Below, one piece after another: positions 36,452-48,578 of a stretch of 64,000 bases of DNA (its first letter is position 1; every line of letters begins with the position of its first letter). The stretch covers positions 59,079,795 through 59,143,794 of the forward strand of contig JACMZG010001863.1 in NCBI GenBank assembly GCA_018340805.1, given 5' to 3'. The position numbers and the translations under genes were made by a program. Under the pieces are notes generated by a model. The model was not told the origin of the DNA. It saw only the letters and a list, made by a program, of their open reading frames with translations, and did no database searches. The DNA is from Microvelia longipes. Lineage: Eukaryota; Arthropoda; Insecta; Hemiptera; Veliidae.

Positions 36452-36911
36452 CTTAGAATAATACTATATATAGAAGGAGCACAGGACCGTAAACACTGCT
36501 GCACTGGTGCACTTCAGTAATGCTGCCAACCTGACAACAAAAACATTATTTTTAAATATTTGTCATAAAATATCTATAATGAAGACAGATCGTAAAGAAC
36601 AAATATAATAACTCAAAACACCTGCTGAGTATTAATTAAACCGTCTTAGATGGCAAAAAGTTGCGAGTTATGACGAGGATATTTTTAATAATTACGTTAA
36701 ACTACAATTTAAAATGCTTTAAATATTGTAATGCACCGATATTATATTAGTATTTTATAAATAATCAAATCATTAATTAATAATAGAACAAAATAATTCA
36801 GCAGCCGAAGTATTGCAACTTTTTTAGAAAATTGTATATTGTTAGGGTGGCAGCATTACTTAAGTCCACCAGTGAACCTTTCGTGTTATCAGTAGTGCTC
36901 CTTCTATATAT
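36452..36911. mobile_element. CTTAGAATAATAC-family TIR element, first of a pair
   Basis: Left end CTTAGAATAATACTATATAT, right end with AGTGCTCCTTCTATATATA. Subterminal blocks TAATGCTGCCAACCTGACAA and GGGTGGCAGCATTACTTAAG are inverted. About 460 bp; no transposase. It abuts an inverted copy of itself. Confidence 0.85.
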
Positions 36912-36912
36912 A

Positions 36913-37453
36913 CTTAGAATAATACTATATATATAGAAGGAGCACTACTGATAACACGAAAGCCGGTTCACTGGTGCAACTAAGTAACAATATACAATTT
37001 TCTAAAAAAAAGTTGGCAATACTTCCGGTTGCTTAATTATTATGTTCTATTATTAATTAATGATTGATTATTCATAAAATACTAATATAAATATCGGTGC
37101 AGTACAATATTTTATGCATTTTAAATTGTAGTTAACGTATTTATTAAAATTATATATAAAAAGTAGTCCTCGTCAACTAAATGTAGATTCTTGTATTCCG
37201 CCACCCTTTTGCCATCTAAGACCAGTTTTATTAAATACTCAGCAGGTGTTTTAAGTTATTATATTTGTTCTTTACGATCTTTCTTCATAAATAGATATTT
37301 ATGTCGAATATTTAAAATAATGTTTTGTTGTCAGGTTGGTAGCATTACTTAGTTGCACCAGTCAACCGGCTTTCGTGTTATCAGTGGAACAGATGTGTTT
37401 ACGGTCCTGTGCTCCTTCTATATATAGTATATTAAGTCATATATTATTCTAAG
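36913..37453. mobile_element. CTTAGAATAATAC-family TIR element, inverted second copy
   Basis: An inverted copy of the preceding element. Its interior (AACTAATATAAATATCGGTG and others) reads as the complement of the first copy. The ends are CTTAGAATAATACTATATAT and ATTATTCTAAG. Confidence 0.85.
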
Positions 37454-38299
37454 ATTATAAACAAATAAAGGTTTAAGAAAAATAAGGCGTGGCTGTGAAA
37501 GTGTTGCAGCTTGTGTTGCATTGCTTGGTATTTAGAGCCGCTTAGTCATGTATATTTAACTTTTTTTCAGTTTTATCTGAAACCAGTGGGAAAATTGTCT
37601 GTTCCTTCTTTACTTCCTGATCTACTTAAAACTTTCCCAAGTCCCATTGACATTTATACCGAGAATTTCTTAGTCTGTGATAATCTGTATCTTACATAAG
37701 TGTTAGTGTGCTATCCTCGTTTAGTGGTCTGTCCGGTTCCAGATAAAACTTTTACTTATAATTGCTTAATATTCGTTGTTACAGTAATCATCATTAGTTA
37801 GGCGAGCAAAAACATAGGGAAATTGGTAAAAGAAAACATCTTAAGATGAAAGTTTTTGCGTTTAAACTTTTGCAAAATCATTACGTGTTATCTTGTTACA
37901 GCGAGGAAGGTGTTTTTGTATTAATATCTTGTCTTTTATCTTCTGCGCATTTAATCAAAACATTGCGGATGACTTGTAAATAATTCCTTCATCTTCTAGA
38001 CTACATATACTAAAAAGATGGACGAATAAAAAAATTCATATTTAATTGGCTCCGGGTTTAATTAAAATAATAAAAAATTCCATAATTATTTATTATGAAA
38101 TTTCTAAGCTGAAATTTATCCAGCAGTTCAGCTTTATCGTATGACATTTTCATTGATTGCTCAGCATAATGTCGTGGTGCCAAGCTATTTCGTTAAGTCT
38201 GTTACCAGAACGCCGACAGAGTCTCGGCTCTATTTACCATTTACTTAAAATCAGCCTGTGTCACCTCCTTATATTACAGTTTAAATTATAATTTACTCC
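37454..38299. other. Unassigned DNA
   Basis: No supported feature. Confidence 0.4.
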
Positions 38300-38330
38300 A
38301 ATATATATATATATATATATATATAAATAT

Positions 38331-38386
<56 letters not shown>

Positions 38387-38455
38387 AATATAATATTATA
38401 TATATATAATAATATATATAAATATATAATATATATATAATATAAATATATATAT

Positions 38456-38491
<36 letters not shown>

Positions 38492-38496
38492 ATAAT
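38300..38496. repeat. Interrupted (TA)n microsatellite
   Basis: TA repeats with AAATAT interruptions. Confidence 0.95.
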
Positions 38497-38867
38497 ATAT
38501 AAATAACTCAATATATTTTAGAATCAGGGGCCTAAGCGGAATCGATTCCTCTTAATCCTACCGCCCTCTTCTTCCATGCCTATATAAGCGTCATTTCGTA
38601 TTGAAAATGCGCATAATTAATGACATTTCATTCACATTCAATCTCTTTTAAAACCCCTAACCCTGCACCACCCGAGCTGAGGAGTGAAATTTTTAGTGAA
38701 AATGTTGGAAGGTATATATTTATACCTTATACCTTATATATATATGTATAATTTTGCACTTCAAGACATAACCGCTGACGCATCTAGTTTTTTATACTAC
38801 TTACTTAAAAGCATTAACTAAGCACTTAATGCTTATTGAATAATTATCGATTGTTGGTCAAATGTAT

Positions 38868-39425
38868 GGATTACATAAACAAAATATATAGATAACATAA
38901 ACAAAAGGTATAGATAATATAAACAACATGTATGGATAACATAATCAAAATATATGGATAATCTTAACAATGCGTATGGATTACATAAATAAAATGTATG
39001 GATAATGTTAACAATATGTATGGATTACATAAACAAAATGTATGGATAACCTAAACAAAATGTATGGATAACCTAAACAAAATGTATGGATAACCTAAAC
39101 AAAATGTATGAGTACACAAACATAATATATGGATTACATAAACAAAATGTATGGATAATCTTAACAATATGTATGGATTACATAAACAAAATGTATGGAT
39201 AACCTAAACAAAATGTATAGATAACATAAACATAATATGTGGATTACATAAACAAAATGTATGAGTACACAAACAAATATAAGGATACATAAACAAAATT
39301 ATGAGTACACAAACATAAAGACAGACTAATATAAGGATTACATAAACAAAAATGTATGTACACAAACATAATTAAGGATTACATAAACAATATGTATGAG
39401 TACACAAACATAATATGTCGATAAA
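38868..39425. repeat. 22-bp minisatellite
   Basis: About 25 copies of a 22-bp unit close to GGATAACATAAACAAAATGT followed by AT, with variants GGATTACATAA and GAGTACACAAAC. The variants form higher-order patterns from 39100 on. Confidence 0.95.
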
Positions 39426-39535
39426 ACCAAATAAAACTATAAAATCAAATGCAAGAGAAATGTTTTCACTATATCGCATTTGCTATGTTTATCCTCATTA
39501 CTTTTGACTCATTTTTTGTGTCGAATATTAAAAAA

Positions 39536-39785
39536 ATCTGGCGCGGTAGTGCGCATGTCGGGCGAATTTTCTTTAAGATGCGTGTGTCTGCTTAAAAACA
39601 ATCCTGGTAGGGACGATAATTTTTTTTTTCGTTTTTTACATTACATAAGTTTATAACTTCTAAATAATTCTGGCGCGGTAGTCTGCATGTCGGGCGAATT
39701 TCATTTGGAATGCATGTTTCGTGATTCACAACCCATTTCTTGCTTAAGGTTCCGGTTTAGAACCTAAGCAGTTATTCAGTTGTCA
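39536..39785. repeat. Two copies of a CTGGCGCGGTAG dispersed repeat
   Basis: CTGGCGCGGTAGTGCGCATG near 39538 and CTGGCGCGGTAGTCTGCATG near 39669 are each followed by TCGGGCGAATTT. The third relative is at 33.73 kb. Confidence 0.65.
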
Positions 39786-39973
39786 AGCACTCCTCGTGAC
39801 TCATTTTGTCTGTATTTTTCAGAGGAAATGCGCATATTTATCCAGTTGGCTGTACAAAACTATGCCTCTAAAATTAGCAGTAGTTTAAAACTAGCACTAT
39901 TATTTCCACTAGTTTAAAGCTTAGTTACTTATCTTTAAGATTAGTCAGTTATTTAAAGGTTTTAGCGCATTTT

Positions 39974-39975
<2 letters not shown>

Positions 39976-40028
<53 letters not shown>
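39976..40028. repeat. (TA)n microsatellite
   Basis: Alternating TA followed by a short (GT)n run. Confidence 0.95.
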
Positions 40029-40031
<3 letters not shown>

Positions 40032-40040
40032 GTGTGTGTG

Positions 40041-41209
40041 GCGACATAGACTTACAATAATGACCCCACAAACATTTCAAAAAAATCGCCTCTTGTTTTC
40101 CCAGGGGTGACCTATCCAGGTATGATAAGATTAAACATAGCACATTTCTTGTTCTTATATGGTACTACAAGCGCGATTTGAAAGATATGTTAATTTTCTT
40201 ATGATTCTATTGCTAGGCTCCCAAAACAACTAACCTCATCTGGTTTTTGCTGATTCACTTCGATTATAGTCAATTAAAACCTTTGAGTATAGACTTAAAG
40301 CTGTTCTAGCTGATTTTTTTTGTACTAGGAGCTAATTTGAAATATTTTATTAAGAGTTTTAACTAAAAATATAGTACTAAAAAGTTTTTTTTAAGTTAAA
40401 ACCCTATATAAAATATTTCATATCTTTAATAGCACCACATAAGAAAAAAAAACTTGTCTGGAATATCTTTAAGTACAGCTATAAAAATATGATTGAAAAA
40501 CTCGGTAGCATTATCTCCGTGTCGTAGTTTTCTAACTAGGTCTCCCTTCTAATAGCTTATAGACAACTTTTCTGGTTAAAACCTTTTTTTGAAAAAAAGA
40601 TACTAAGTGTACTTAAAGAGAAAACTAGAACCTACTACATTGCTTCCTTTCATTTGTGGGAAGCAATAGGAGAGCGAGGAAGGAGAAAGGACTGAGGAAA
40701 GAGACTTTGTATAAGCCCCACTAACAACTGGCTCTTAAGAAACAAAAAAAACTCCTTAGAAAAGCAATTCTTAAAGACTTTTCTCACTCTTCCTGCTCCA
40801 GTAAGAAATGGAAAAGTATTGTACCGGCAAGTGAAAAAAATTCTTTAACTTCTTTGTTTAATCTTCAACTTTTTTTCTGTCGATATGACCTATTATTTTT
40901 GTATTAAAGCTGAAACTGAAAATGATCATATATAATATATAAACTAAAATAATATGTGAAAATAATAATAACAACCAAAAGAGCATAAGTTCCCTCTATT
41001 TCTCTTTGTCTTAATTTACTCCTCACAAATCAATCTTTTATTATTCTTATAATTATTCATTACAGTTCAGTTAATTATTTTTAGCGAATTTTCATTATGA
41101 AAATGACGCTTATGAGGTTGTTCGGATGACGGAAGTTGAGGGCGGGAGTGAGCGGAATCGGTTCCTATTGGCTTCCTGATAACAAAAAAATATGTCCGAA
41201 AAAAGTTTA
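40041..41209. other. Unassigned AT-rich DNA
   Basis: No supported gene or bounded repeat. Confidence 0.4.
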
Positions 41210-41275
41210 TATATATATATATATATAATATATATATATTAATATATATATATATAATATATATATGTATAAGTA
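41210..41275. repeat. Interrupted (TA)n microsatellite
   Basis: Alternating TA with AATATATA interruptions. Confidence 0.9.
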
Positions 41276-42204
41276 GAGTTTCTACCTTCGTATGGCGAAC
41301 GATAACTCTAGAAGGCGTTCTCAAATTGAAACGAAACTTTGCAAATCGCGAGATGTTGAGGAGGTTACGAGGCCTATTGTTTATAAAAACATTATGACGT
41401 CATCAATCAAAGTTATGACGTCATGAAAATTTTTTTTTTTTGAAACTTGAAATGGCTTTAAAACAAGGTATTTCGTGTTTAGGTAGACGGCTAGCTAAAT
41501 CGATTAAGACCAATTTCAGCTGAATCGAACCATCACAAATGGCGCAAACAGTATACACATATATAATGTTGTATATATGTATACGTCCATGTCAAAGACT
41601 CGTACGATATCTGTTGGTTCAGTAGTGTTAGAGGTGGGGTTATAGTATAATTGAAGGGCCTCTACCTCTTTCTCCATCCTGGTAACTGCTGTCCTAGAGA
41701 GACAGGACAAAAATGGCTTCCACTAAACCACGCAAGCAAAGCAGGCCAGTAAAGCGGAAGAACCTCGAAGTATAGTCTTTATATGGTCGAATTCATTCTA
41801 AAACGATTGCGACCGGTTTCAGCTCAATCAGACAATCCTAAGCATAAATAAACAATATTAACATAGATGTTCACTCCCGAGTGTAGTAGGAACACTCAAT
41901 TGACAAGTTTGTGTTTATGATTTAAGTTGGGGGCTCATCACTAGAGTTTGAATAGCGCTAGTAGTAAAAATATTTGCTCTATTCTCTACTAGATTGTGCT
42001 GTAGTATTTTTTTAAATACAAACAGTTGCCAATCGTTAGTAAATAAAATAAAAGTAAACAAAGATCTATGGTATGCTGTAATATTCGCGAATAATTGTTT
42101 TTCAAACTTGGGGCCTCATCACGCGAAGCAGCACCATTGTTTCTTAAAAAATAACAAATTCATTTTTTAGTTTTTTAGACTTAACATTTACCGTATTCAA
42201 AGAC

Positions 42205-42385
42205 GTTTTCCTAACATTTTTCCTAACATTTAAACTTTTCCTAACATTTCCTAACTTTTTCCTAACATTTCCTAACATTCTCCTAACACCTAACATTTCC
42301 CTAACTCCTAACATTTTCCTAACATTCTCCTAACATTTTCCTAACATTCTCCTAACATTTTCCTAACTAACATTCTCCTACACTC
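42205..42385. repeat. 11-bp tandem array, left arm
   Basis: Repeats of CATTTTCCTAA / CATTCTCCTAA. Each unit holds CCTAA, the complement of TTAGG. Confidence 0.9.
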
Positions 42386-42909
42386 CTTAGTTTAGTAAGG
42401 GAAATGTTTTAAGCCACGAAATTTAAATGATCGTTCCCCGTGTTTTAAAAGTCATTTAGAGGCTTCGCATGATTTTTTTACTAAGAACCTAAGGTAGTTA
42501 AGTCAAAAAGTGATACCATTGTAAATAACGTAATATATCGCAAAATATCAATGTTATTAACTTATTACCTGGATTTACGACACACTTTGTCGTATTAATA
42601 ACTATCTACTCTAAATGGTGAGAAAAGATGACAGAAGATCCTCGGAGGCTGTGCATAAAAAGAGATCTGAAATAAAGTGCAAAAAAAAGTGTGTTGTGTC
42701 TGTGTACTTAAAACTAGACGTAAGTACATGCAAAATTTAATGTGGGAACATTAAGGATGTTACATAAAATATATACAACTGTTTAGCCACAAGCCTAAAC
42801 AGAACCTCTAATGTCAGAGTTTCAATTTTTGTTTGTTTCCTTTACTTATCCGTTTGCGACAACCCGAGATGTTATATTCAGACAGCAAATTTAAGGCCCG
42901 TATTCAAAG

Positions 42910-43050
42910 ACGTTTCCAACATTTCCTAACTTTTTCCTAACATTTTCCTAAACATTTTCCTAAATTCTCCTAATTTTCCTAACATTTTCCTAACTTTTCC
43001 TAACATTCTCCTAACTTTTTCCTAACTCCTAACATTTTCCTAACGTTCTC
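42910..43050. repeat. 11-bp tandem array, spacer copy
   Basis: The same CATTTTCCTAA units in the same orientation as the left arm, preceded by GGCCCGTATTCAAAGACG. Confidence 0.9.
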
Positions 43051-43919
43051 CTATCGTGTTTTAAAAGTCTTTTAGAGGCTTCGCATGATTTTATTTAGTA
43101 AGAACCTAAGGTAGTTATGTCAAAAAGTGATACCATTGTAAGTAACGTAATATATATCGCAAAATATCAATGTTATTAACTTATTACCTGGATTTACGAC
43201 ACACTTTGTCATAAACAACAATGCGGCCTTGCTTTGGCGAATGTTAAATATATTAGAAACTTTATTTACATATGTTTTCAGTAAACAGTAGAGTTAATAA
43301 AATACAATGTTCAATTTTTGTAACAGCTTTCATAAATAAAGCAGTATCAAGCGTTTCAAGTTTGAACGTGGACCAGGTTGTACGAATCCAAAGGTGTCTA
43401 AATGAAGACCTGTTAATCAGTGCAACACTGTTTTCATTTTGCTAAATCATTTACACAATTTTTTTTTTTCGTATTTTGTCATCAAATTCATTTTTGTTTG
43501 TGTAAAATTTTTTTGGTATAAATAATGGCTATATTATTCACACCGGACCAACTGAATTTCCTCTTTTGAATCGATAACCGCCACAAACAGACCATAGAAA
43601 ATAAAAAATCTGATTGTGTTAAAAGAATTTCAGGGTAAACTCCCTAATAGTAAGGTAAGGTAGTAAGGTAATTAACAGTATTATGCAAATTTATGTAGAT
43701 AGTTATTAATACGACAAAGTGTGTCGTAAATCCAGGTAATAAGTTAATAACATTGATATTTTGCGATATATTACGTTATTTACAATGGTATCACTTTTTG
43801 ACTTAACTACCTTAGGTTCTTACTAAAAAAAATCATGCGAAGCCTCTAAATGACTTTAAAACACGGGAACGATCATTTAAATTTCGTGGCTTAAAAACAT
43901 TTCCTTACCTAACCTAAGG

Positions 43920-44100
43920 TGAGTGTTAGAGTGTTAGGAGTTGTTAGGAGAATGTTAGGAAAATGTTAGGAGAATGTTAGGAAATTTAGGAAAAATGTTA
44001 GGAAAAAGTTATGTTAGGAGAATGTTAGGAAATGTTAGGAAAAAGTTAGAAATGTTAGGAAAAGTTAGGAGAATGTTAGGAAAATGTTAGGAAAAGTTTG
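43920..44100. repeat. 11-bp tandem array, right arm
   Basis: Inverted version (TTAGGAAAATG, TTAGGAGAATG), followed by GTTTGAATACGGGCC, the complement of the sequence that precedes the spacer copy. Confidence 0.9.
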
Positions 44101-44959
44101 AATACGGGCCTAAATGTTAAGTCTAAAAAACTAAAAATGAATTATTGTTTTTTTAAGAAAACAATGGTGCTGCTTCGCGTGATGAGGCCCCCAAGTTTTG
44201 AAAAACAAAAATACATCGCGAATATTACAGCATACCATAGATCTTTGTTTACTTTTATTTTATTTTACTAAACGATTGGCAACTGTTTGTATTTAAAAAA
44301 AATACTACAGCACAATCTAGTAGAGAATAGAGCAAATATATTTTTACTACTAGCGCTATTCAAGACTCTAGTGATGAGGCCCCCAACTTAAATCATAAAC
44401 ACAAACTTGTCAATTGAGTGTTCCTACTACACTCGGGAGTGAACCATCTATGTTAATATTGTTTATTTATGCTTAGGATTGTCTGATTGAGCTGAAACCG
44501 GTCGCAATCGTTTTAGAATGAATTCGACCATATAAAGACTATACTTCGAGGTTCTTCCGCTTTACTGGCCTGCTTTGCTTGCCGTGGTTTAGTGGAAGCC
44601 ATTTTTGTCCTGTCTCTCTAGGACAGCAGGCTTACCAGGATGGAGAAAGAGGTAGAGGCCCTTCAATTATACTATAACCCCACCCTCTAACACTACTGAA
44701 CCCAACAGATATCGTACGAGTCTTTGACATGGACGTATACATATATACAACATTATATATATGTGTATACTGTTTGCGCCATTTGTGATGGTTCGATTCA
44801 GCTGAAATTGGTCTTAATCGATTTAGCTAGCCGTCTACCTAAACACGAAATACCTTGTTTTAAAGCCATTTCAAGTTTCAAAAAAAAAAATTTTCATTTT
44901 GTACATGGCAAAATGCCATATAACAAGAACAATAATGAAACAACACATCATACAAAACA

Positions 44960-45088
44960 ACAACAATGTGGCCGCGAAGCGGCCACAGGGAGGCCCCCGG
45001 GCCGCGAAGCGGCCCGGTCGGCCGACGCCGCGGAGCGAACGAGGCGCGAAGCGCCGAGGTCGCGTAGCGGCGTCGGCCCACCGGGCCG
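44960..45088. repeat. GC-rich hairpin cluster
   Basis: About 130 bp of very GC-rich DNA directly outside the right arm of the foldback element. It is made of nested short palindromes such as GGCCGCGAAGCGGCC and GGCGCGAAGCGCC, with GACGCCGCGGAGCG facing CGTAGCGGCGTC. It stands out sharply from its AT-rich surroundings. Confidence 0.85.
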
Positions 45089-46586
45089 TATTTAGTAACT
45101 CCCTCGTTTACTACCTTATTTATCCTCACGTTTAAAGTTATTTCTCTTTAGTTATTCATAGTTCTCTATCTATCATATTATTCATTTCTTGTTTTTTTTT
45201 TGTTCTCGTGGTTCCTTTTTTGTCAATGAAATGAAAAAAGTTTAACGCAAAGGTACATTTTAACATATGTACTGTACATAAAACATCTTTAAATGATAAA
45301 GGTAGAACTGAGAACAAGACCGTGTGACATTAGCAGTGTTGTAGAATCTTAGGCCAGAACTCACATATTGTCCTACTCTGGTTTTTATCTACCTCTCTGT
45401 ATCTCCCCTGTGAAACACCTCCAATGCATTTCAACATTAAATCTTACTTTAACTGCTTGGAAAGCCTTACACTATAGTGTTTACTGTAGTTAAAAGGCAA
45501 GAAATTACATTGACACATAAATCAGTCTGAAAAAGCCGTGAAAACTTAGCAATAGATAACACGGAAATTTATTAGTTCAGTTAAGTGGCTTGCACTTATC
45601 TTAACGCTAAAAAATCTGGTATTAAGTACCTCGCAACTTTTTCTCAATTTAATTTTTTGCGCTAAAACGTCATAATTTTGACAGATGTGAACAAATGTTT
45701 TTCATATAACTTCAAGTGCCTCACCAATAAATATACATGACAACAAATAACTTAAGAACTAAAAGATAAATAGCTATACAATTTACACTAGTTAATATGT
45801 AATGATATCCAACTAAATGTCGGAAAACTGAGAGAAAATTAAAAGTTACCGGCTGTCAAAATTCAATATTTTCATAATAGCTACTATCATCAAAATAAGA
45901 TATGGGGGGTAGATTAACCACCTAAAGATTTTATATTTTTGCCAATTTTAACTCAATCGGTCAAATATTTCACTATCGTTTTTGTTTGCACTACGTTTGA
46001 TGCTCAACAGAATAGGTCAACACGGCCCAAAAAATATTTTCCGGGCACTATAACAAGACCTGTATGTCTAATTTTTTGAAGCTATCTATCTTAACAAAGC
46101 GAGATGCATTTTAACAAAGAAATAACATCATCAAAAAAAAGCTTAACTAAAACTTGGAAATAACGTTTATCAAAGTTATATTCCTGGTTACAGTTACATT
46201 ACGGCATCAGCATCCGTGGCTTACTCAGTTCTTTAATTACAATTAAATTAATCTCTCTGTTGTCTGACAAATAGATAGAACGTAGACTTCGATACTTGGC
46301 TTACCGTGAATTGATTCAATTTAAATAAATGTTTAAATAATATTGAAAACTAAGCCTGGTAAATTCCCAATTATTTAAAGTTATAGGTAACTCTGTTCTT
46401 GCAATTATTTTAATTGAAATTCTTTTTCAACATATGTTGCATCTTTAAACTAAACTCCATTTAGATTATTATAAACGGGAATAAGTAATTAACTTTAGCA
46501 ACAGGAACTAAAAAGGAATATTATACTAATTAATATAAAACGATTAATTACAAGAGATATAAATTTTACGGTGAGGTCTGCAAAAT
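45089..46586. other. Unassigned DNA
   Basis: No supported feature. Confidence 0.4.
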
Positions 46587-46606
46587 AGGCCAAGAGCCCA
46601 GGAATA

Positions 46607-46847
46607 GACCAAGAGCCCAGGGGTGTTTCGTTAATAAAAAGTGTAATGGCTGGAACCGGTCTCAATTTTTCGTAAATACCTTCCTGAACAAGGATCTGTA
46701 ATATACCTTGTAATGAAATACCTTCCCATCCGATACGAGTCGCAGAATTGCAGATCCTTGTTCAGGAAGGTGAAATGAAATGAAAAATTGAGACCGGTTC
46801 CAGCCATTACACTTTTTATTAACAAAACACCCCCTGGGCTCTTGGTC
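46607..46847. mobile_element. Palindromic MITE, GACCAAGAGCCC family, TA flanked
   Basis: The ends GACCAAGAGCCCAGGGGTGT and the complement (ending 46847) are flanked by TA on both sides. This fits the TA target duplication of the Tc1/mariner superfamily. Subterminal sequence (GTGTAATGGCTGGAACCGGT) is also inverted at the right. A 16-bp partial duplicate of the left end lies at 46587-46602. Relatives are at 10.7 and 11.9-12.35 kb. Confidence 0.85.
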
Positions 46848-48512
46848 TAAAACTGATGTAAAATCTTCCACCTATACAGGCGAGAAAAGAAATATCGACT
46901 AATGTAAACCAAATAGACGAAAAAGAAAAACTAATAATACAAAGTTAACATGGAAAATTTATGTGAAAATTATTTCCCTAAAAACTATTTTAATCTAATA
47001 GGTATGTCGTTTTTAGCTCATTATGCTCTCCTGTGTATCCAGGGAGTTTGGTTTCAGCTTCAAATCCCCCCTTTTTACTTTCCTATATCATTCTGAAGAA
47101 GTTTTACCGTTGCATAAAACCCAAACTGTTTTTTAGAGCAACAAAATTTAATAACAAAAGTTTTATCTGTTTAGAAAATATGTGGAAAGTATGTAGAAGC
47201 CGAGGAGCGAATATAATACTACAATAGAAATCCATCCATTTTCCGACCGGAAACTTTTGAAATATCTCTTAGTTAGACTATGTTTGAATAAACAATGTTA
47301 AATTATTGAACGACTTAACTTAATGAAAATTTAATCGAATTTAATTTGTTCTCGTACATAGTTTGTTTAGTTTAAGAAGTGTGAAAATTTTACCAATTTA
47401 AATAAATATTTTTGTTGTTCGTTCGATAATGCTTAACCACTTCGTCCGGTTAGTTCGTTTCAATTAAGGAATTATAATAATGTGAGACAATTAAATTGGT
47501 TTTGTTAGTCTATTATTTACATTTTTCTCAAAAATACTGCAGCTATATAGGAAAAGTAATTTGTTAGTAATCAAAATCCGAAACTAAGCATTTCAGCTGA
47601 ATCTGTTTCAGGTGTTTTAGACTTCCTCTGTGGTTTTCTCCAAGTTTTTTTAAATCATCGCAGCTTACGGAGTTTTAATGCTTGTTTGGCTTTGTTAGCT
47701 TTGTATACACGTGTGTGTGTGTGTGGCTGTCAAACACGAATATTATCGCTGGAATTTGAAATTTGACAAGCATTTGCAAAGTGTAGGCCAGAGACTATAG
47801 ATACATAAACAGTAAGACTGTCGACTCAATGGTGGGAAAATTTGGCTTCCGGGCGACACTAGCGCGGCGGGGGACCTACTTTTCCAATTGAGTGGGCGTG
47901 TCTTGATTTCCCCCTTTTTGCCCACAGTCAGTTTGAAATTTAATTTTTATACTTTGTATAGTTATACTTCTAACTAACCCTACCACTTCAATCTTACACA
48001 GATCACTTCTGATTATTTTTAAGTTTTTCATTCAAGTATTTTATTAATATAATTGATTCAATCAGGTAATAATGAAATAGTGGCTAAAGTTTACAAGTGG
48101 TAGAAGATAGATTTTGGTATTTAATGCAGCCTGTATTTTAATTACATCGGCAAGATGCGCACATGTGATTAAATGTAATTACCTGATAAAATCGACTAAA
48201 TCAATGAATTAATTAAATGAAATTTACTTATCTGCCATCAGTAAGGTTCTCTGGAAGTTTTAAAAAGTTTCTATTTACTTTTAGTTTCTGAATTTTTGAA
48301 ATACAGAACATGACAACGGCGAACCGTTTTTGTGAAAAATACATACAGAAAACAATCATTTTATAATAATAATAAATATAGCTGTCATAACCAAGAATTG
48401 CCATGGTATTCATAAATTTAAATATAAAAATATAATCAGTCATTTTTGAAAAGCTATTGGTGTTAGTTCATGAGTTGTCTGCACCGGTCCGCCGCAGCGC
48501 TATTTTTAGTAG
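46848..48512. other. Unassigned DNA
   Basis: No supported exon. A small GC-richer patch (GGGCGACACTAGCGCGGCGG) lies near 47850-47875, without other promoter evidence. Confidence 0.4.
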
Positions 48513-48578
48513 CTTGCGATAATCGAATCCAAACTTTTCCTCATTTAAGTTAACCCCCCCCCCCTCTGGTGTAGGCTA
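48513..48578. repeat. Dispersed repeat with C run, copy 1
   Basis: TAGCTTGCGATAATCGAATC, then CAAACTTTTCC and a C run, match 63858-63915 closely. Confidence 0.7.

Larger units (their letters stand above)
41424..44897. mobile_element. 3.5-kb foldback element with short tandem sub-repeats
   Basis: The arms (about 41424-42600 and 43700-44897) are inverted copies centred near 43160. Matched landmarks include GGTATTTCGTGTTTAGGTAG near 41467 with its complement near 44855, and CACTTTGTCGTATTAATAAC near 42584 with its complement near 43705. Inner arm segments carry an 11-bp tandem array (TTAGGAAAATG in the right arm, its complement in the left). The spacer holds a direct copy of part of the left arm (42890-43215). 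No transposase was found. Long inverted repeats with short tandem sub-repeats are typical of Foldback-type transposons. Confidence 0.85.

Noticed and set aside
42205..44100. Interstitial telomere repeat
   Set aside because: TTAGG occurs, but with an 11-bp period inside transposon arms, not as contiguous (TTAGG)n.
44478..44520. Hammerhead-like CTGATTGAGCTGAAACCGG near the foldback arm
   Set aside because: There is a GAAA and CCGGT, but CUGANGA and a stem II are missing; not supportable as a ribozyme.
47840..47900. Possible promoter or CpG patch
   Set aside because: A single short GC-richer stretch without initiator, downstream exon or splice donor.
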